In this document: positions 12,460-23,481 of the stretch, in pieces
Layout of the letters: every line of letters begins with the position of its first letter
How positions within the stretch are numbered: the first letter of the stretch is position 1
Source: Ophioceras dolichostomum
Lineage: Eukaryota > Ascomycota > Sordariomycetes > Magnaporthales > Ophioceraceae
Direction of reading: 5' to 3'
Length of the DNA: 64,000 nucleotides
Assembly: GCA_003049485.1 (NCBI GenBank)
Contig: PYST01000111.1
Span: 1 to 64,000 of the forward strand
The notes under the pieces: model-generated
Told to the model about the DNA's origin: nothing
What the model saw: the letters and a program-made list of their open reading frames with translations, nothing else
The model's database searches: none
Translations under genes and position numbers: made by a program

Positions 12460-12475
12460 GAACCAATTTTATAGT

Positions 12476-13613
12476 CGGGGGATCTGCTCGTATCTTCTAA
12501 GACTTATAAGTGGCAGTGAGCATTGATCCCGATGATGAAGCGTATAACAGTACACTGCCGTTTGCACATTATTCTGTACGAATGTCTAACAAATCCCTCC
12601 CATCTCGTGAGTCCATATTCAGGGCTAGGGTACAGAAGATCTTTCCTTCACGATCCAATTGCGAGTCTCATCTTCTCGGTTACTTCCCCAAAGCCTCCCG
12701 AGTGGTAGCGGGCCAGAGTGTTAGACCGCTCATGGCCGGGATCCGGGATCCGGGGGCCGGGGGCCGGGGGCAGGGGCTTGGTCGGGCGCGGTCCGACCGC
12801 TAATGGAAAAGGGCGGAAGAGCGCGCCAACATTTAACTAAAAAAAGCCGACATGCTAGGCTTTGCGTCCCAAGGTGGCGATGCGAGGCCAGCAGGGGAAG
12901 GATACACAGCAGCCAGAGACCAGGTATCTACCAGGACGTATACACTATGCTATGACAGATGAATACTAAGGCAAAATGAAGTAAGGATAGGGGAAGGGGG
13001 GTATACAAGCCACCTACCTACCTTGTACCTACGTACTTCTCTTTTTAAATAGATATGGGCAGAGTGAGACAGCGGACTGCGTATGCATTACGATGATAGT
13101 GGTCGAGTAATACTAGGAGAACTGAAGGTTGCTCGTGCATGTGTGAGACGGACGTTTGGCCTATGACGTAGTCGTGCTCACTGACGTGATGATCGACCGC
13201 CTCAAAAGCTTGGCAGGGTCCTTGCTGCTTCCTCAACATTCAGCACAGCTCAGCACAGCAAAATGCCAGCGCAAGGACCGGGTCCTGGGAGGCGTGGGCA
13301 TCCTTAGCCTGTTTGGTTCCGGTTTGCATTGATCTCGATCCAGTTCAGCTGTCCCAGCGAGCCAGCTTTCGCTCTTGGCTCATGGTGATGTAATTAGTAC
13401 CAGCGTGCCAGTTCGATCCTGTATTAGTGCGCCGCTCCAAACATAAAATGCTATCGCCCTCCTTCCAGGAAATCTTAGTTTTGGTATCATCCTCGTCGAT
13501 ATCTTCTCCTTGGAAAACCATCAATACACTCAGTCACATCAGTGATCTTGAACTCTGACCAAAGCTGTCAACAACACACATAACCCAAAATCATCAACAC
13601 CACCAAATCCACA
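12476..13613. other. Intergenic region upstream of the small conserved gene
   Basis: No supported gene. Low-complexity GC repeats (ggatccgg and gggggcc units) occur at about 12738-12775, and an ACCT run at 13010-13035. The last few hundred bases should be the promoter and 5' UTR of the gene starting at 13614; a CA-rich leader precedes its ATG. Confidence 0.5.
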
Positions 13614-14089
13614 ATGGATTTCCTCAACAAGGCGACACAGGGCAACCAGCACCCCGCACCCGCGCCCGCCGCCGGGGCAGAGAAGCAGGACTTTGGCGAC
13701 AAGGGTGTGTTATTCCTGACCCTGAACAAAAGCCTATCTGCCCATCCAGCCTAGCCCTGCCCTGCCCTGCTCGGAGGTGCTTTCTGGCCTACCTCGCCGA
13801 CATAGACCGACAGACCTTCCACGATAGGACGACCCACCACTAACCTCGATGTTGCACACACACAGCCTTTGACATGCTGGCTAAGAAGTCCGGCCACCCC
13901 GTTGACCGCAACACTGGAGAGAAGATCACGGATACTGCTCGCGGCATGTACGAGAAGGCTGCTGGGTAAGTCTGTGTCGGAGATCCTCACAAGGTCGGCA
14001 ACGGCTGGACGGCTCGCTCGTGATGATTATCAACGCTGACCGGACTGCGCCTCTCTAGCAAGAAGGTCAATCCCAAGATCTCCAACTAG
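13614..14089 (+). CDS. Small conserved hydrophilic fungal protein (73 aa)
   Basis: Three exons, 13614-13704, 13866-13965 and 14059-14089, joined over introns of 161 and 93 nt with GTGTGT and GTAAGT donors, ACTAAC and GCTGAC branch points, and CAG/TAG acceptors. The frame closes at TAG 14087-14089. The product starts MDFLNKATQGNQ, has an Ala/Pro linker, then the conserved-looking block KKSGHPVDRNTGEKITDTAR and ends GKKVNPKISN. It has no signal peptide or membrane segment. Similar short proteins with this start and tail are common in Pezizomycotina and recall the DNA-damage-responsive Ddi48-type group; their biochemical role is unknown to me. The gene is too finely split to appear as one open frame. 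Confidence 0.85.
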
Positions 14090-15172
14090 ATTATCAGGAC
14101 ATACGGACTGTCGGACATTTGATCACACAGGAGGACACACGAAGTGCTCGAGTTCGCTCCCTCGATACCTGTACAATTTAATATAAACAAACTATCTATC
14201 CGTCTTATCGTCGTCGCTCCGTAGCTACATCGTCCCGTAGATTCCTTGTCTTCTCTTCACAAATACTGCGGAATGCTGGCTCCTCAGCACGTCGTCAGCC
14301 TGCTAGCCCATCTCCATATCCTATTCATAGCCGCAACTTCATCCCCGCTACTTCCATGTCCCGCCCACCAGACCGGACAAATCTTAGTAATGCGTATATC
14401 CAAAAGTAACTGATGAGATCAGAAATGAAAGCCAGCCCCCATTCGTTCCCCTAGAGAAAGATGTATGCGCAACAATCCGTTCCGGTCCCATTCTGTCTCC
14501 TAATGATCATCAGCAACAGCAAAAACCAGAACCCCTTCCCCACCGCAACCCCCAACCCCCAACCCCCCCCCAAATGACGGCAACGCCAGATGTGCAGGAA
14601 AGCCAAACCCAGAGACAGAAGGAGAATACTGAATGATGGGTAACGGATAAGCGAGGTCCAGAAGTACCTATCGGGCATATTCAAACCTAAGCACCTATGT
14701 ACCTTGGTAGGTATATATCCAAGAACAAGCAAAAATCCAAAAGCTACCGAGATTGATGCCCCTCGCCCAACCAATGAAAAAATAAAAAATAAAAAATATA
14801 AAAACGAACGCTCGACAACATCGGCTTCAGCACTTGAAGCCCGACATCCGAGCTCTCTGACCAGAGTAGAGTAGAGTGTACAGCGAAGAAAGGGGGTTAA
14901 GATAAGTAAAGGAATGAATGGACAGAGAAGGTCGCCGGGTAGAATCGGGGAATAGTGCGTATATATGGCGAGAAATTTGAAGAAAGATGGTGTGGGTAGG
15001 TTTGATGGGTGGTGATGCTTTCGCTCCGTGGAACGAGTGTATCCCCTATCTCGAAGCAGGCCTCTCCCTATGCATGGCTGCTATTATATGGCGTCGTTCA
15101 TTGCGCTCGATAGATCGCCCGCCCGCCTTCCCAATGCTCGTTTCGTTAGGAGGGGAAGGAGGGACTCGTTAT
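14090..15172. other. Convergent 3' region, no gene seen
   Basis: The small gene on the plus strand and the membrane-protein gene on the minus strand both end here. Only short, low-quality open frames are present. A C-rich run lies at about 14540-14572. Confidence 0.55.
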
Positions 15173-15865
15173 TTACGAGCCCGCGAAGACTTGGTAGGCG
15201 ATGATCATTATCCAGAGCAGGAAGATGACGCCGATCAGGGCGAATGCAAAGGCGGCTTGCCATGCTTGGCCTGTTGTATGTTGTGCTCACGGCGGAACGG
15301 TCAGTAAACGAAGGAACGGCCTCGAGATATTGATAGATAGCGCGAAGGAGAGGAGGAGGGGAAAAGGGAGATAGAGAGAGAGAGAGAGAGAGATAGGATA
15401 CTCACAAATGCTCCTCTGCTGCATCCACGCCAGCGTATTCAGCGTCTGGCCAGTAGGATACTGGTTAAACACAGCGATCTCGCAGTTACTGTTCACAGAT
15501 CCAGAGGGGCCCCACAGCTCGATCGAGACGACGATCAGGCCGACGAGCCACAGGACAAACAGCATGAAGCCCCCGATCATGACGATCGAGGGAAGCAGCC
15601 GCCGCTGGAAGATGAGGTAGAGCAGCATCAGGATGAAGGCGATGGCCAGCGACGCGACCGTGATGAAGTAGGCAAAGTACCAGGGCACGCCCAGCCGCAG
15701 CTGGTCCTGGATCTGGATGAACGTCGCGAACACGCCCACGATCGTGCACGCCGCCACGAGCATCACGAGCATCCAGATGTTGAGCTGCACCGCCGGCCAG
15801 TGGTAGCGGTGCACGCGCGAGACCTGGCGCTCGACTATGTAGCCGGTTGTTGTTGACGAAGCCAT
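15173..15865 (-). CDS. Four-transmembrane (MARVEL-like) membrane protein, 185 aa
   Basis: Exons 15865-15406 and 15270-15173 join over a 135-nt intron (GTGAGT donor, ACAACAG acceptor) and give 185 aa. Four hydrophobic helices are plain: about residues 28-52 (LNIWMLVMLVAACTIVGVFA), 62-86, 90-118 and 158-182, the last encoded wholly in exon 2. The loop between helices 3 and 4 holds two Cys (SNCEI and RSICQAW) that could pair. The topology resembles MARVEL-type or related small fungal membrane proteins. Function is not known. The frame is open upstream to 16096, but the MASSTTTGY start at 15865 fits the usual short N terminus. The intron contains a (GA)n tract at about 15372-15392. Confidence 0.85.
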
Positions 15866-17980
15866 GGTTTTTGGTGGTCGTGGTCGTAGGGAGGAGGAAG
15901 ACGAGTAAATTAGCGGGTGGTAGGGGGTTTGAAGTCCGAGGTTCGCGGTTCGCGATCTTGCGCGCGGCCGTGGCCGTATTCGCTGTCGTCGAAAGGGGAG
16001 GCAAACGGGAGAGGATCCGGCGATGTCGAGAGGGTCGACAGGGGTGATGATGGCCGTGTATCGCTGGCCCTTGTGTTGGACTACCCAAGTCCCCACGCAC
16101 TTCCTTCCTTCCTGCGCTGCTCCTCTTCTTCACCTCGTCGAAACCTAGCTTCGACGCCGGTAGTTTATATATAGTATGAAGAAGATGTTGCTTCGGTCCT
16201 CGAGCGTTTAGGGTCCCGTCTCTGAGACGCAGCTGAGGTCAGGCACCGAAGTCGCTCGCCTTTCCCACACTGAGTGGCTCTTCTTGTCCCCCAGCTCTAC
16301 CCGCCTGGTCGGGTCAGGATCGCAATTGGAGGGGCGCGGAACGTCGTGGATATCGGCGATGTGTCAATCGCAGGCCCGTATAGCGTGGGAAGCTTTTTTC
16401 TCCAGAAGCTTCTTTGGCTGTTTTGCGGGTGAGCGAAAGTGCGCTGCCACGTCTTTGACTTGGTGGATCGAATTGGGCCGCGATGCGCCGAACCGAGGGG
16501 ATTATGTAGGTGGCGGGCGGAGCGCCGATTGGGCCAAACTCGCGCCCACGAGGTATCTGCCAGGGGCAGCGAGAAGCTAAGGTACCTAGCAAGCTAGCCG
16601 AGCTCTCGAGGAGAGGAGGGACTCGAGTATTCGAAGCTATGGAGCCTAGCGGCGAAATGCAAGGACGGCCGCGACGACGACGACGACGACGAAAATGAGA
16701 TTCGATGTCGCGATGCGATGCGAACGGGGTTTCAGCGATGGGCGGGAAAAGAACAACAGAGGGGGCAGGGCAGGTCGCGGAAACCCGGTCGCCGTGGGTG
16801 ATAATCGCTGTGTGCGGGTGTGGGGGTGGGAGCGTCAGACTCAAGCAGGGCGGGAAGCCACCATGGCCAGGCGGGCGGGCGGGTGTGCGGCCAGCAAGAG
16901 GTAGCTTGAGAGTTGCGACAGGGATGAGAGGCCGCAACGCAACGCTGATGCAAGCTCAGACAGGATCGACCCGCGATAACGTGATTGGTGGTGAGAGAAC
17001 CAGAGGCAGGAGATCGCTCGAGAACACAGAACGATGGCAAAAGCAAGAAAGATCAAGTGAATTTCACCTCGAGACAGAGATGGATGGTGAAGAGTGATAA
17101 GTCACAGGACTCGGGAGGAGAATGGGACTCGAGAAAGAAGAAGAGGGATTTGTGCTCCCTTTCTTTTCCCGCCCGCCATTGCCGATAAGAGACAGGACTA
17201 GCACATTCTGTCTCAGTTGCGTGAGCTGATGATGTTGCTCGGACGTTGGCCCAAATCGACATCAGCCACGGGGAAGGATGCACGAGTCCGCCGCGACGCT
17301 GCGCCGGTTCCTCTCAACTGGCACAATCAAGCCTGCTTCTAACCACTGAAGGTTGCCTGCCGCCTGATCGCACTGCCGTCTGTGGGTGCAGTCGGTTCGC
17401 ACGATCTAGTTGCGATCGTGAGTGGGCGCCGTCGTGGGTGGTTGGGCTCCATAAGCTGCGGAACAGGGGCGCAGGTTTCGAAAGAGCCTGTGCGGGCATG
17501 ACGCATTTAGCCGCTACGGCGGACTGCTGGAAGGACGCTGGCCCATCGTGGTGCCCGTGCTGATGTGCGTCACGTCAGGCCACAGACTTTACGGGTGCAT
17601 TCCACTACCTCTTGTTCAGGAAAATATTTCGTCTGATTGCGGTTTCCTACCTACCTACATAGGTACCTGACGACGATGGAAGAAAGAAGAAGTGCACCTG
17701 AGGATGCGGTCTATCCGTATTCCAAACCCAATGCCTGCCGTTCTGTACCAACTGGTAGTTTTCGTGTTCCTGAGTTGCTGATCAACAAGCAATTCATTCC
17801 TGGCTGATTCCTGAATCCGACACCACCAAACCAACTGCACCCCCGCCCAACCTGCTCCGCGTCGAGACAACAATAACGAGAACGGACGGACGTACGGACG
17901 ACCGAACGAACGAGTAGGTTGATTCCTTTTTACGGCGGGTGTATCCCAACACATCTGACTCCACTCTCCTCGGCCATCAT
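15866..17980. other. Intergenic region between membrane-protein gene start and arginase end
   Basis: About 2.1 kb. The left part should be the promoter of the minus-strand membrane-protein gene and the right part the arginase 3' UTR. A (CGA)n microsatellite lies at about 16672-16692 and an ACCT run at 17648-17668. No gene is supported. Confidence 0.5.
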
Positions 17981-19379
17981 CTACAACAGGCTCTCGCCTA
18001 ACGCGCACCTCACGAGTGAGCAGCCGGCGCGGACGGTCTCGTGCGCGCCCAGATCCTGCTCCGACGCCAGGCTCGGGTTGACCTCGACGAGGTCGACGGC
18101 GACTAGCTGGCCCGTCTCGTGCACGCTCTCGCAGATGTAGTCGCCCTCGCGTAGCGTCAGCCCGCCTCGCACGGGGGTCCCCGTGCTGGGCGCCCACATC
18201 GGGTCCAGCGCGTCGACGTCGAATGACAGGTGGATCGGCGTGTCGGTGCCGATGTGGGCGAGGGCCATCTCCATAACGCGCCCGATGCCGTGGCTGGAAG
18301 GGATCGGAGGAGGTCAACCACCAGTCAGCTTTGATACTCAGAAAGCAAGTGAGAGGGGTGGGTGGAAGGAAGGAAAGGAGGCAGAGAAAAAGACTTACCG
18401 ATCGATGTCGAACATGCTAAACGCCTTGATCTTATTCTCTCTAAGAATCCTCTTCTCCCCCGCATCGACGTCCCGGAGGCCGATATACACCAGCTTCGCG
18501 ACACTGATGCGGTTCTCCTCCGTCAACCAGCCGAAATACTCCTCCTTCTCCTCCGTCGCAAGTCCCGTGAGGAACGAAACCGGCATCCCGTGGATATTCC
18601 CGCTGCCGCTCGTCTCGGGCGTGTTGATGTCCGCGTGCGCATCCACCCATATGACAGCCAGCTCGCGCCTGCCGCCGAACCGCTCGCGTATCGCGCGCGC
18701 CACCCCGCCGATCGTCCCGATCGCGATGCTGTGGTCGCCGCCCAGCGTCAGCACCAAGCGCCCCTCGCGCGCCTGCTCGTACGTCTGCTCGGCGATGCGG
18801 CGCGTCACGGCCGAGACCGCGAGCGGCTTCTTCATGTTGCGGTAGGGCGGGTCCGACGCGGGCGACAGGTCCGTGTACAGGTGCACCTCGTCGTGGCCGT
18901 AGAGCCGGTAGCCGAGCTCGGAGTGGAGCTGCGCGAGGAGGCCGGATTCGATGAGGGCTTTGGGGGCCGCGTCGACGCCGGGCTTGCACTGTTTTGGGGA
19001 GGAGGGTGTTGGTGTTAGTACTGCTACTGCTAGGCTTGTCAAGCAAGTGGGTAGATGGGTGACCTTAGGTAGGTTCCTTGGCAAAAGAGGCCGGTGAGAC
19101 ATTATGATGGATGTAAAACCGGGTATGAGAGCAACGTACCTGTCCCCCGGAGAAGCCCACGGCGACGACGCCGAGGTCCGAAGGGTGTTTGAGGAACTTG
19201 GACTGGACCATCGAGGTAGGCATGACTGGCGGTGTCTTACAGTACTTTGGCCTGCCGTCGCTGTCGTTGTTGTTGCTGTTGCCGTTCTTGCTGCTCGTGC
19301 CGTTCGTTGTCTTAGAGGCTGAAGAACCCGAAGCGCTTGACTCGTGAAGAGTTGGAGAGGCGGCGGTCGTGGATGCCAT
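17981..19379 (-). CDS. aga1: Arginase
   Basis: Three exons, 19379-19140, 18988-18399 and 18293-17981, with introns of 151 and 105 nt (GTACGT and GTAAGT donors) give 380 aa. Arginase hydrolyses L-arginine to ornithine and urea. The metal-binding signatures are intact: GGDHSIAIG, then DAHADINTPE, then SFDVDALDP, along with the N-terminal GFSGGQ block whose Gln ends exon 1. The N terminus carries about 45 extra Ser/Asn/Gly-rich residues before the core, longer than in many arginases (around 320-330 aa) and without an obvious targeting signal. In fungi the enzyme is usually induced by arginine; no operator could be assigned here. Confidence 0.95.
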
Positions 19380-21129
19380 GGTTCGGGACCGGAACTAAAA
19401 ACCGATTTTTCTCTTTGACTGTTCCTTTTGTGGTGGTCGGAAGCGATTCCAGATTCGTGAGGGTCTTGTGGTTCACGACAAGTGAATACAAAGCTGCGAA
19501 GCTAGGTAAGGGACGGCACGTTGCAGGTGAGACAAATGACAGAGGAGGGCAAAGCGTGTTGGAAGAAAGAAAAAGGTTGGTGAATGTTTGTAGGTGTTGT
19601 GCTACAGCCGCAGTTCTTCTTATCAATTCTTTCTCTACCCTCCTTCTTAGATCGTGACTCGAGGCGGTCTGGTCTGCTTTCTTCTCTTTTTGGTGCCGAT
19701 GACGCCGGCGGCGGCGCCAACCTTGAAGCTGCAGTCGCGGTCGAGGTCGAGGTGCTGATGCACATGGACTTGGCGGGGATGAATGGTGGATTGGTGGGGC
19801 AGACGCAGCAAGCAGTCACGGCACTTTACCCCTAAGTGCAGGTAGCATGCATTCGGCTTTACCCCTAAGTGCAGGTGCTTGTATTCCAGCTGTCCGGGAA
19901 ATGCGTAACAGTGGATTGTATGTGTCCATATTGTCTCTTGCCTCCAGATTGCCTCCTACAGGTCTCAATACGCTCGGAGCACGAGGATTCGTCTCGAAGG
20001 GGGAGAAAAATCTCTTCTGACTCGACATGCCCTGTCTCGTAATCCTGAGCCCCCGAGTTCGGATGTCTCTCACCTTTGGTTGTTGGCCCGACTCAGTTGA
20101 CGACGGGATGATTGGATGGATAGATGAGCGAGCGCAGGGAAGTCGTAGGGACGAGAACACTCTCTGTCCTTTACTGCGCACCAACAACCGTCGAGTCCGT
20201 CACACCCACCATCATCCATGCCGGCAGAATCGAGGCGTTGCAACGGACCTCATGACTGTTGGCATCGCTGCCCCCCAACACGACCCAAAAGGACCAATAT
20301 CCCTCACACTCCTTCCCGTGCGAGCCGTGTCCCTTATCTCAGAAGCCAATTGATTGTACTGTTCCGTCCCGTGAACTCCTTCCCTCCCCGCCCTCGTATC
20401 AATTGTGAGCTCGCTTTTCTCCAGTCAGACCCGGGTCCGAGAACCGCCGATTTCAAGGATAACAACCCACCCCTGTCATCAATGACGGCATGCCATGCCA
20501 TGCCGCTTCCAGCCGGCAATACCCAAGTGCTCCTTTCCTTCATGTTCTTACCATTAGGTAACGGACCCACTACGGCGTCCGGCCCCGGCGATCGAGACAA
20601 GCGTTCCGTTACAAGTCGCCGGAAGGGCCGGCCATGTGACACTTTATTTCGTGGATTCTGGAGTGCAGCTGAAGGGATGACGGCCTGAACGTGCGGTCAG
20701 GTGTTCCCGTGGTCATGAATCCTCTTACGTATGCCATTCACCTTTCAGTGCAGTGAAGATTGGAGTTTCTTCTTGACCCAACCCAATTACGGGGACGACA
20801 AAGACGGCACACGGGATTGAGATTCGTACATATGAATGTGAGACCTATAGGACTCATCGTACAAGGGTGATCTATCTAATAAATGAACAGTGCACGATAT
20901 GGTGCAGTCTAGGTGTATGGGTAGGTAGTCGATACATACACATGGAAGCGGAACAATTGGTTACAAAGTTCTTAGTACAGTGGCAGAGGCCACGCCTTTT
21001 AGTTAGGATTCTAGGGACAGGGGGTAAGAGTAGGCTGTAGTACCTGCCTGAGCTGGGAATAGGGGAGAGGTTAGGACGAAGGACGGGGAACCCAAGAAGA
21101 CGATGACGGCGGTGTTGGTGATGTAATAA
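19380..21129. other. Intergenic region upstream of arginase, no gene seen
   Basis: Contains the arginase promoter (left) and the 3' region of the Mtf1-like gene (right). A 20-bp direct repeat is listed separately. No protein-like frame was found. Confidence 0.5.
19824..19876 (+). repeat. 20-bp direct repeat
   Basis: The string ctttacccctaagtgcaggt occurs exactly at 19824-19843 and again at 19857-19876, 33 bp apart, about 450 bp upstream of the arginase start codon. It could be a small duplication or a paired protein-binding site. Confidence 0.8.
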
Positions 21130-23481
21130 TCACACATGAATCGGCGCCCCGCCCTCGGCCGTTCCTTGTTCCTCGGCTATCTGGCTACCGGCGATCAGCT
21201 CGGACACGCGAGGACGGAACGGCCACTTGATCCACGCGTGCACGATCTCGAGCCACTGCGCCTCGGTCAGGGTCCGGGGAACGGGCGCGTCCGGCCCGCC
21301 GAGGGGCGAGCCGCCCCTGGTCGGATCCCTGAGGCTAGGGCAGTTGGGGATCACGCCGTCGTCGGCGCCGTGCCACACCTTGGATATGACCCTGTGGATG
21401 GGCACCATCGGGTCCCGTAGCAGCATGCTGAGCAGCGCCGCCAGCACGTCGCCCGTGTGGCCCGGGGCGCTAGGCCGCTGCACGGGGTCCACGACGCGAG
21501 GCTGCACGTCAAGCAGCACGGGCGTTACGGTGGGGAAGAACTCTTCCGGCCGCACCGCCAGCGGCTCGTACGCCCGCCTGTCCCACTGCAGCAGCGGCGG
21601 GTCCTGCTGCCAGGTCCGCAGGCTGTCGCGCACGAGCTGGTACGTTCGCATGAGCGTCACCTCGATCCGCGCGAGTGAGGCCTCCCAGGCTTTCCTACGC
21701 TCTTCGAGCTTCGCTTCATCAATCAGCTCATCGTTACTAGGGGCCTCCTCCTCCTCTGCCTTTTTTTCCCTTTCCCCCATCGTAGCCTCCTTCTTCGATC
21801 CATCCTCTTCCTCTCCCTGCTCGTGTTGCTGTTGATGCTGTTCTAGTTGTTCCATATCTTGCGCTTTCTGCGCCTTTTTCTGTTTTTCCAGCAGTACGTA
21901 CTGCTGGATTAGGGCGTCACGCTCCTCCAGCAAAGTTTGTACACGGGCAAGCCGCCTCGTCTCCCACTGAATCCTAGCTTTCAACTTCCGATACCGGTCC
22001 TCCCCCTCTGAGCCCGGCGCTAACTTCCCCTGCTGGTGCAGCTCCTCGAGCTGCGCAAGCTCGGCTCGGTGAGGGTATTCGATGTCAGGCGCCTGTGCCC
22101 CGGGGACCGGCGTCGGCTCCCCGTTGGCCTCAGCCTCCAGCACGCGGCGCATCTGGCCCGTCGTCCTGTCCTCGGGCATTTCCATGTCCGCGGCGCGCAT
22201 ACGGTCCAGAGTGGCCCGCGCGCTGGCCATCGAGATGGCGTTGTCCCGTGCGCTGAGCCGCTCTATGGGAGCGAGTGCGGGGTCGGCCGCGCACACCACG
22301 CGGACCCATTCCGTGTATAGGTCGGCCTCGACCGAGAAGCGGCGGCGCCGCTGGACCGCCTGGGGCACGATCAGGCGCTGCTCCGCCTCCGACACCCAGA
22401 CCAGCATGCGCACCAGGCCGTACTTGTGTATCAGGGTGTTCATGCGGATCGAGCTCAGGAGCTGGAACATGACCAGCGCGGCGAGGGGGTACGTCAGGTA
22501 CATCTTCCGGGGGTGGGAGGCTAGATTGGCTACCAGGAGAAGCGTGTCGTTGCGCCGGGGCTCCTCATCCGTGCCCAGCTCTACCTGGTGAGGCAGGTAG
22601 GTCGGGCTCAGCACCTTCGTGAGGTTGTCCCAGACGATGCCTGGCTTGGGGATGAAAGTCGTGCCGGGGCGGGAGAGCAGCGGCTCGAGGAAGGGTTTGT
22701 AGAGATCCTCCTCCGGCTCCATCAGTATGTGGGATCGTGGCTTGAGGAAGTCGTTCAGCTTGCGGCTCCACAGTCCGGGGCCGGGGTAGAGGTCGATGAT
22801 GTCGCAGCCCTGGTGCCGCTCGAGCGTCGGGCCGAAATAGGAAACGATGTCATCTAGGTAGGAAGACAGAAAGGTACCCGTCGTCGTCAGCACAAATAGA
22901 GAACAACAACGACAGCAGCGAGCGGAGGGGAGTGGAGAAAGGAGGGCGCAAGTTGTGCCCGCGAGTGGGTCAGATCGGCGAAGGGTCGTGGACTTGTCAT
23001 GGACTTCTGTGTCCAAGAACAGAACATTTGATTCGACGTACGTACCACAGGCCTTCTCGTCGACTATATTAACTCGTAGTCGATCACCCGATATCTTCTT
23101 CTGTGTTCGGACACTTGCGCGCTTTTTCTTTGTCCAGACACCCGTGGCGGCAAGCTCCTCGGCAAGTGGTGTGTGTGGAATGTATATTCCCACGCCAGGA
23201 TCGTCGTCCTTTCTCGCTGAGGCGGCCTTCCTTGGTCGCCCGGCGCCATCCTCGGCTTTTTTTACCGACGCAGTCCTCTTCGGGCGCCCGACGCGTACGT
23301 CGCCCTTTTTTGCCGAGGCGGTGTTTTTTGGGCTCTCGGCGGGATCGTCGACCTTCTTCTTCGGGCGGCCGGGGCTGCGCTTGACGGAGGCAATGCCTCG
23401 GAAAACCATAGAATGCTGAGCCCAGGAGAGCCGTGCGGCCGATAATGCAATGGTCCGCGCATTTCTCTGGACTGCAAACAT
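21130..23481 (-). CDS. mtf1: Mtf1-like mitochondrial transcription factor (rRNA dimethyltransferase fold) with AT-hooks
   Basis: Exons 23481-23046 and 22853-21130 joined over a 192-nt intron (GTACGT donor, ACCTAG acceptor) give 719 aa. The joint yields EKACDDIVSYFGPTLERH, the expected start of a mitochondrial transcription-factor-B type methyltransferase fold. Then come the SAM-like loop DIIDLYPGPGLWS and the acidic strand HILMEPEEDLY. Family role: specificity factor for mitochondrial RNA polymerase. The first ~35 residues (MFAVQRNARTIALSAAR) look like a mitochondrial presequence. Three AT-hook-like cores follow, PGRPKKK, VGRPKRT and GRPRK, between about residues 36 and 90. The C-terminal half holds a charged coiled coil rich in Gln/Glu. 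The intron is a multiple of three and has no stop, so retention would give 783 aa. Confidence 0.85.
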   Translation of the reverse strand: MFAVQRNARTIALSAARLSWAQHSMVFRGIASVKRSPGRPKKKVDDPAESPKNTASAKKGDVRVGRPKRTASVKKAEDGAGRPRKAASARKDDDPGVGIYIPHTPLAEELAATGVWTKKKRASVRTQKKISGDRLRVNIVDEKACGTYVESNVLFLDTEVHDKSTTLRRSDPLAGTTCALLSPLPSARCCRCCSLFVLTTTGTFLSSYLDDIVSYFGPTLERHQGCDIIDLYPGPGLWSRKLNDFLKPRSHILMEPEEDLYKPFLEPLLSRPGTTFIPKPGIVWDNLTKVLSPTYLPHQVELGTDEEPRRNDTLLLVANLASHPRKMYLTYPLAALVMFQLLSSIRMNTLIHKYGLVRMLVWVSEAEQRLIVPQAVQRRRRFSVEADLYTEWVRVVCAADPALAPIERLSARDNAISMASARATLDRMRAADMEMPEDRTTGQMRRVLEAEANGEPTPVPGAQAPDIEYPHRAELAQLEELHQQGKLAPGSEGEDRYRKLKARIQWETRRLARVQTLLEERDALIQQYVLLEKQKKAQKAQDMEQLEQHQQQHEQGEEEDGSKKEATMGEREKKAEEEEAPSNDELIDEAKLEERRKAWEASLARIEVTLMRTYQLVRDSLRTWQQDPPLLQWDRRAYEPLAVRPEEFFPTVTPVLLDVQPRVVDPVQRPSAPGHTGDVLAALLSMLLRDPMVPIHRVISKVWHGADDGVIPNCPSLRDPTRGGSPLGGPDAPVPRTLTEAQWLEIVHAWIKWPFRPRVSELIAGSQIAEEQGTAEGGAPIHV

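Larger units (their letters stand above)
11969..12475 (-). mobile_element. 5'-truncated LINE-like (non-LTR) retrotransposon with (CTA)n tail and target-site duplication
   Basis: Read on the minus strand, the insert begins near 12460 inside a reading frame that ends in TAA at 12264-12266. A ~240-nt 3' UTR follows, then a simple-repeat tail of eleven CTA units (TAG on the plus strand, 11980-12012). The insert is bracketed by a near-perfect 15-bp direct repeat, aaccaatttcatagt at 11969-11983 and aaccaattttatagt at 12461-12475, differing by one C/T. A 3' tail, a truncated 5' end and a variable-length target duplication are hallmarks of target-primed reverse transcription. The family (for example Tad-like) cannot be decided from so little protein. 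Confidence 0.6.

Noticed and set aside
15287..16096. N-terminally extended form of the membrane protein from 16096
   Set aside because: The extra 77 residues are Arg/Pro-rich leader-like sequence, and the MASSTTTGY start gives the normal short N terminus.
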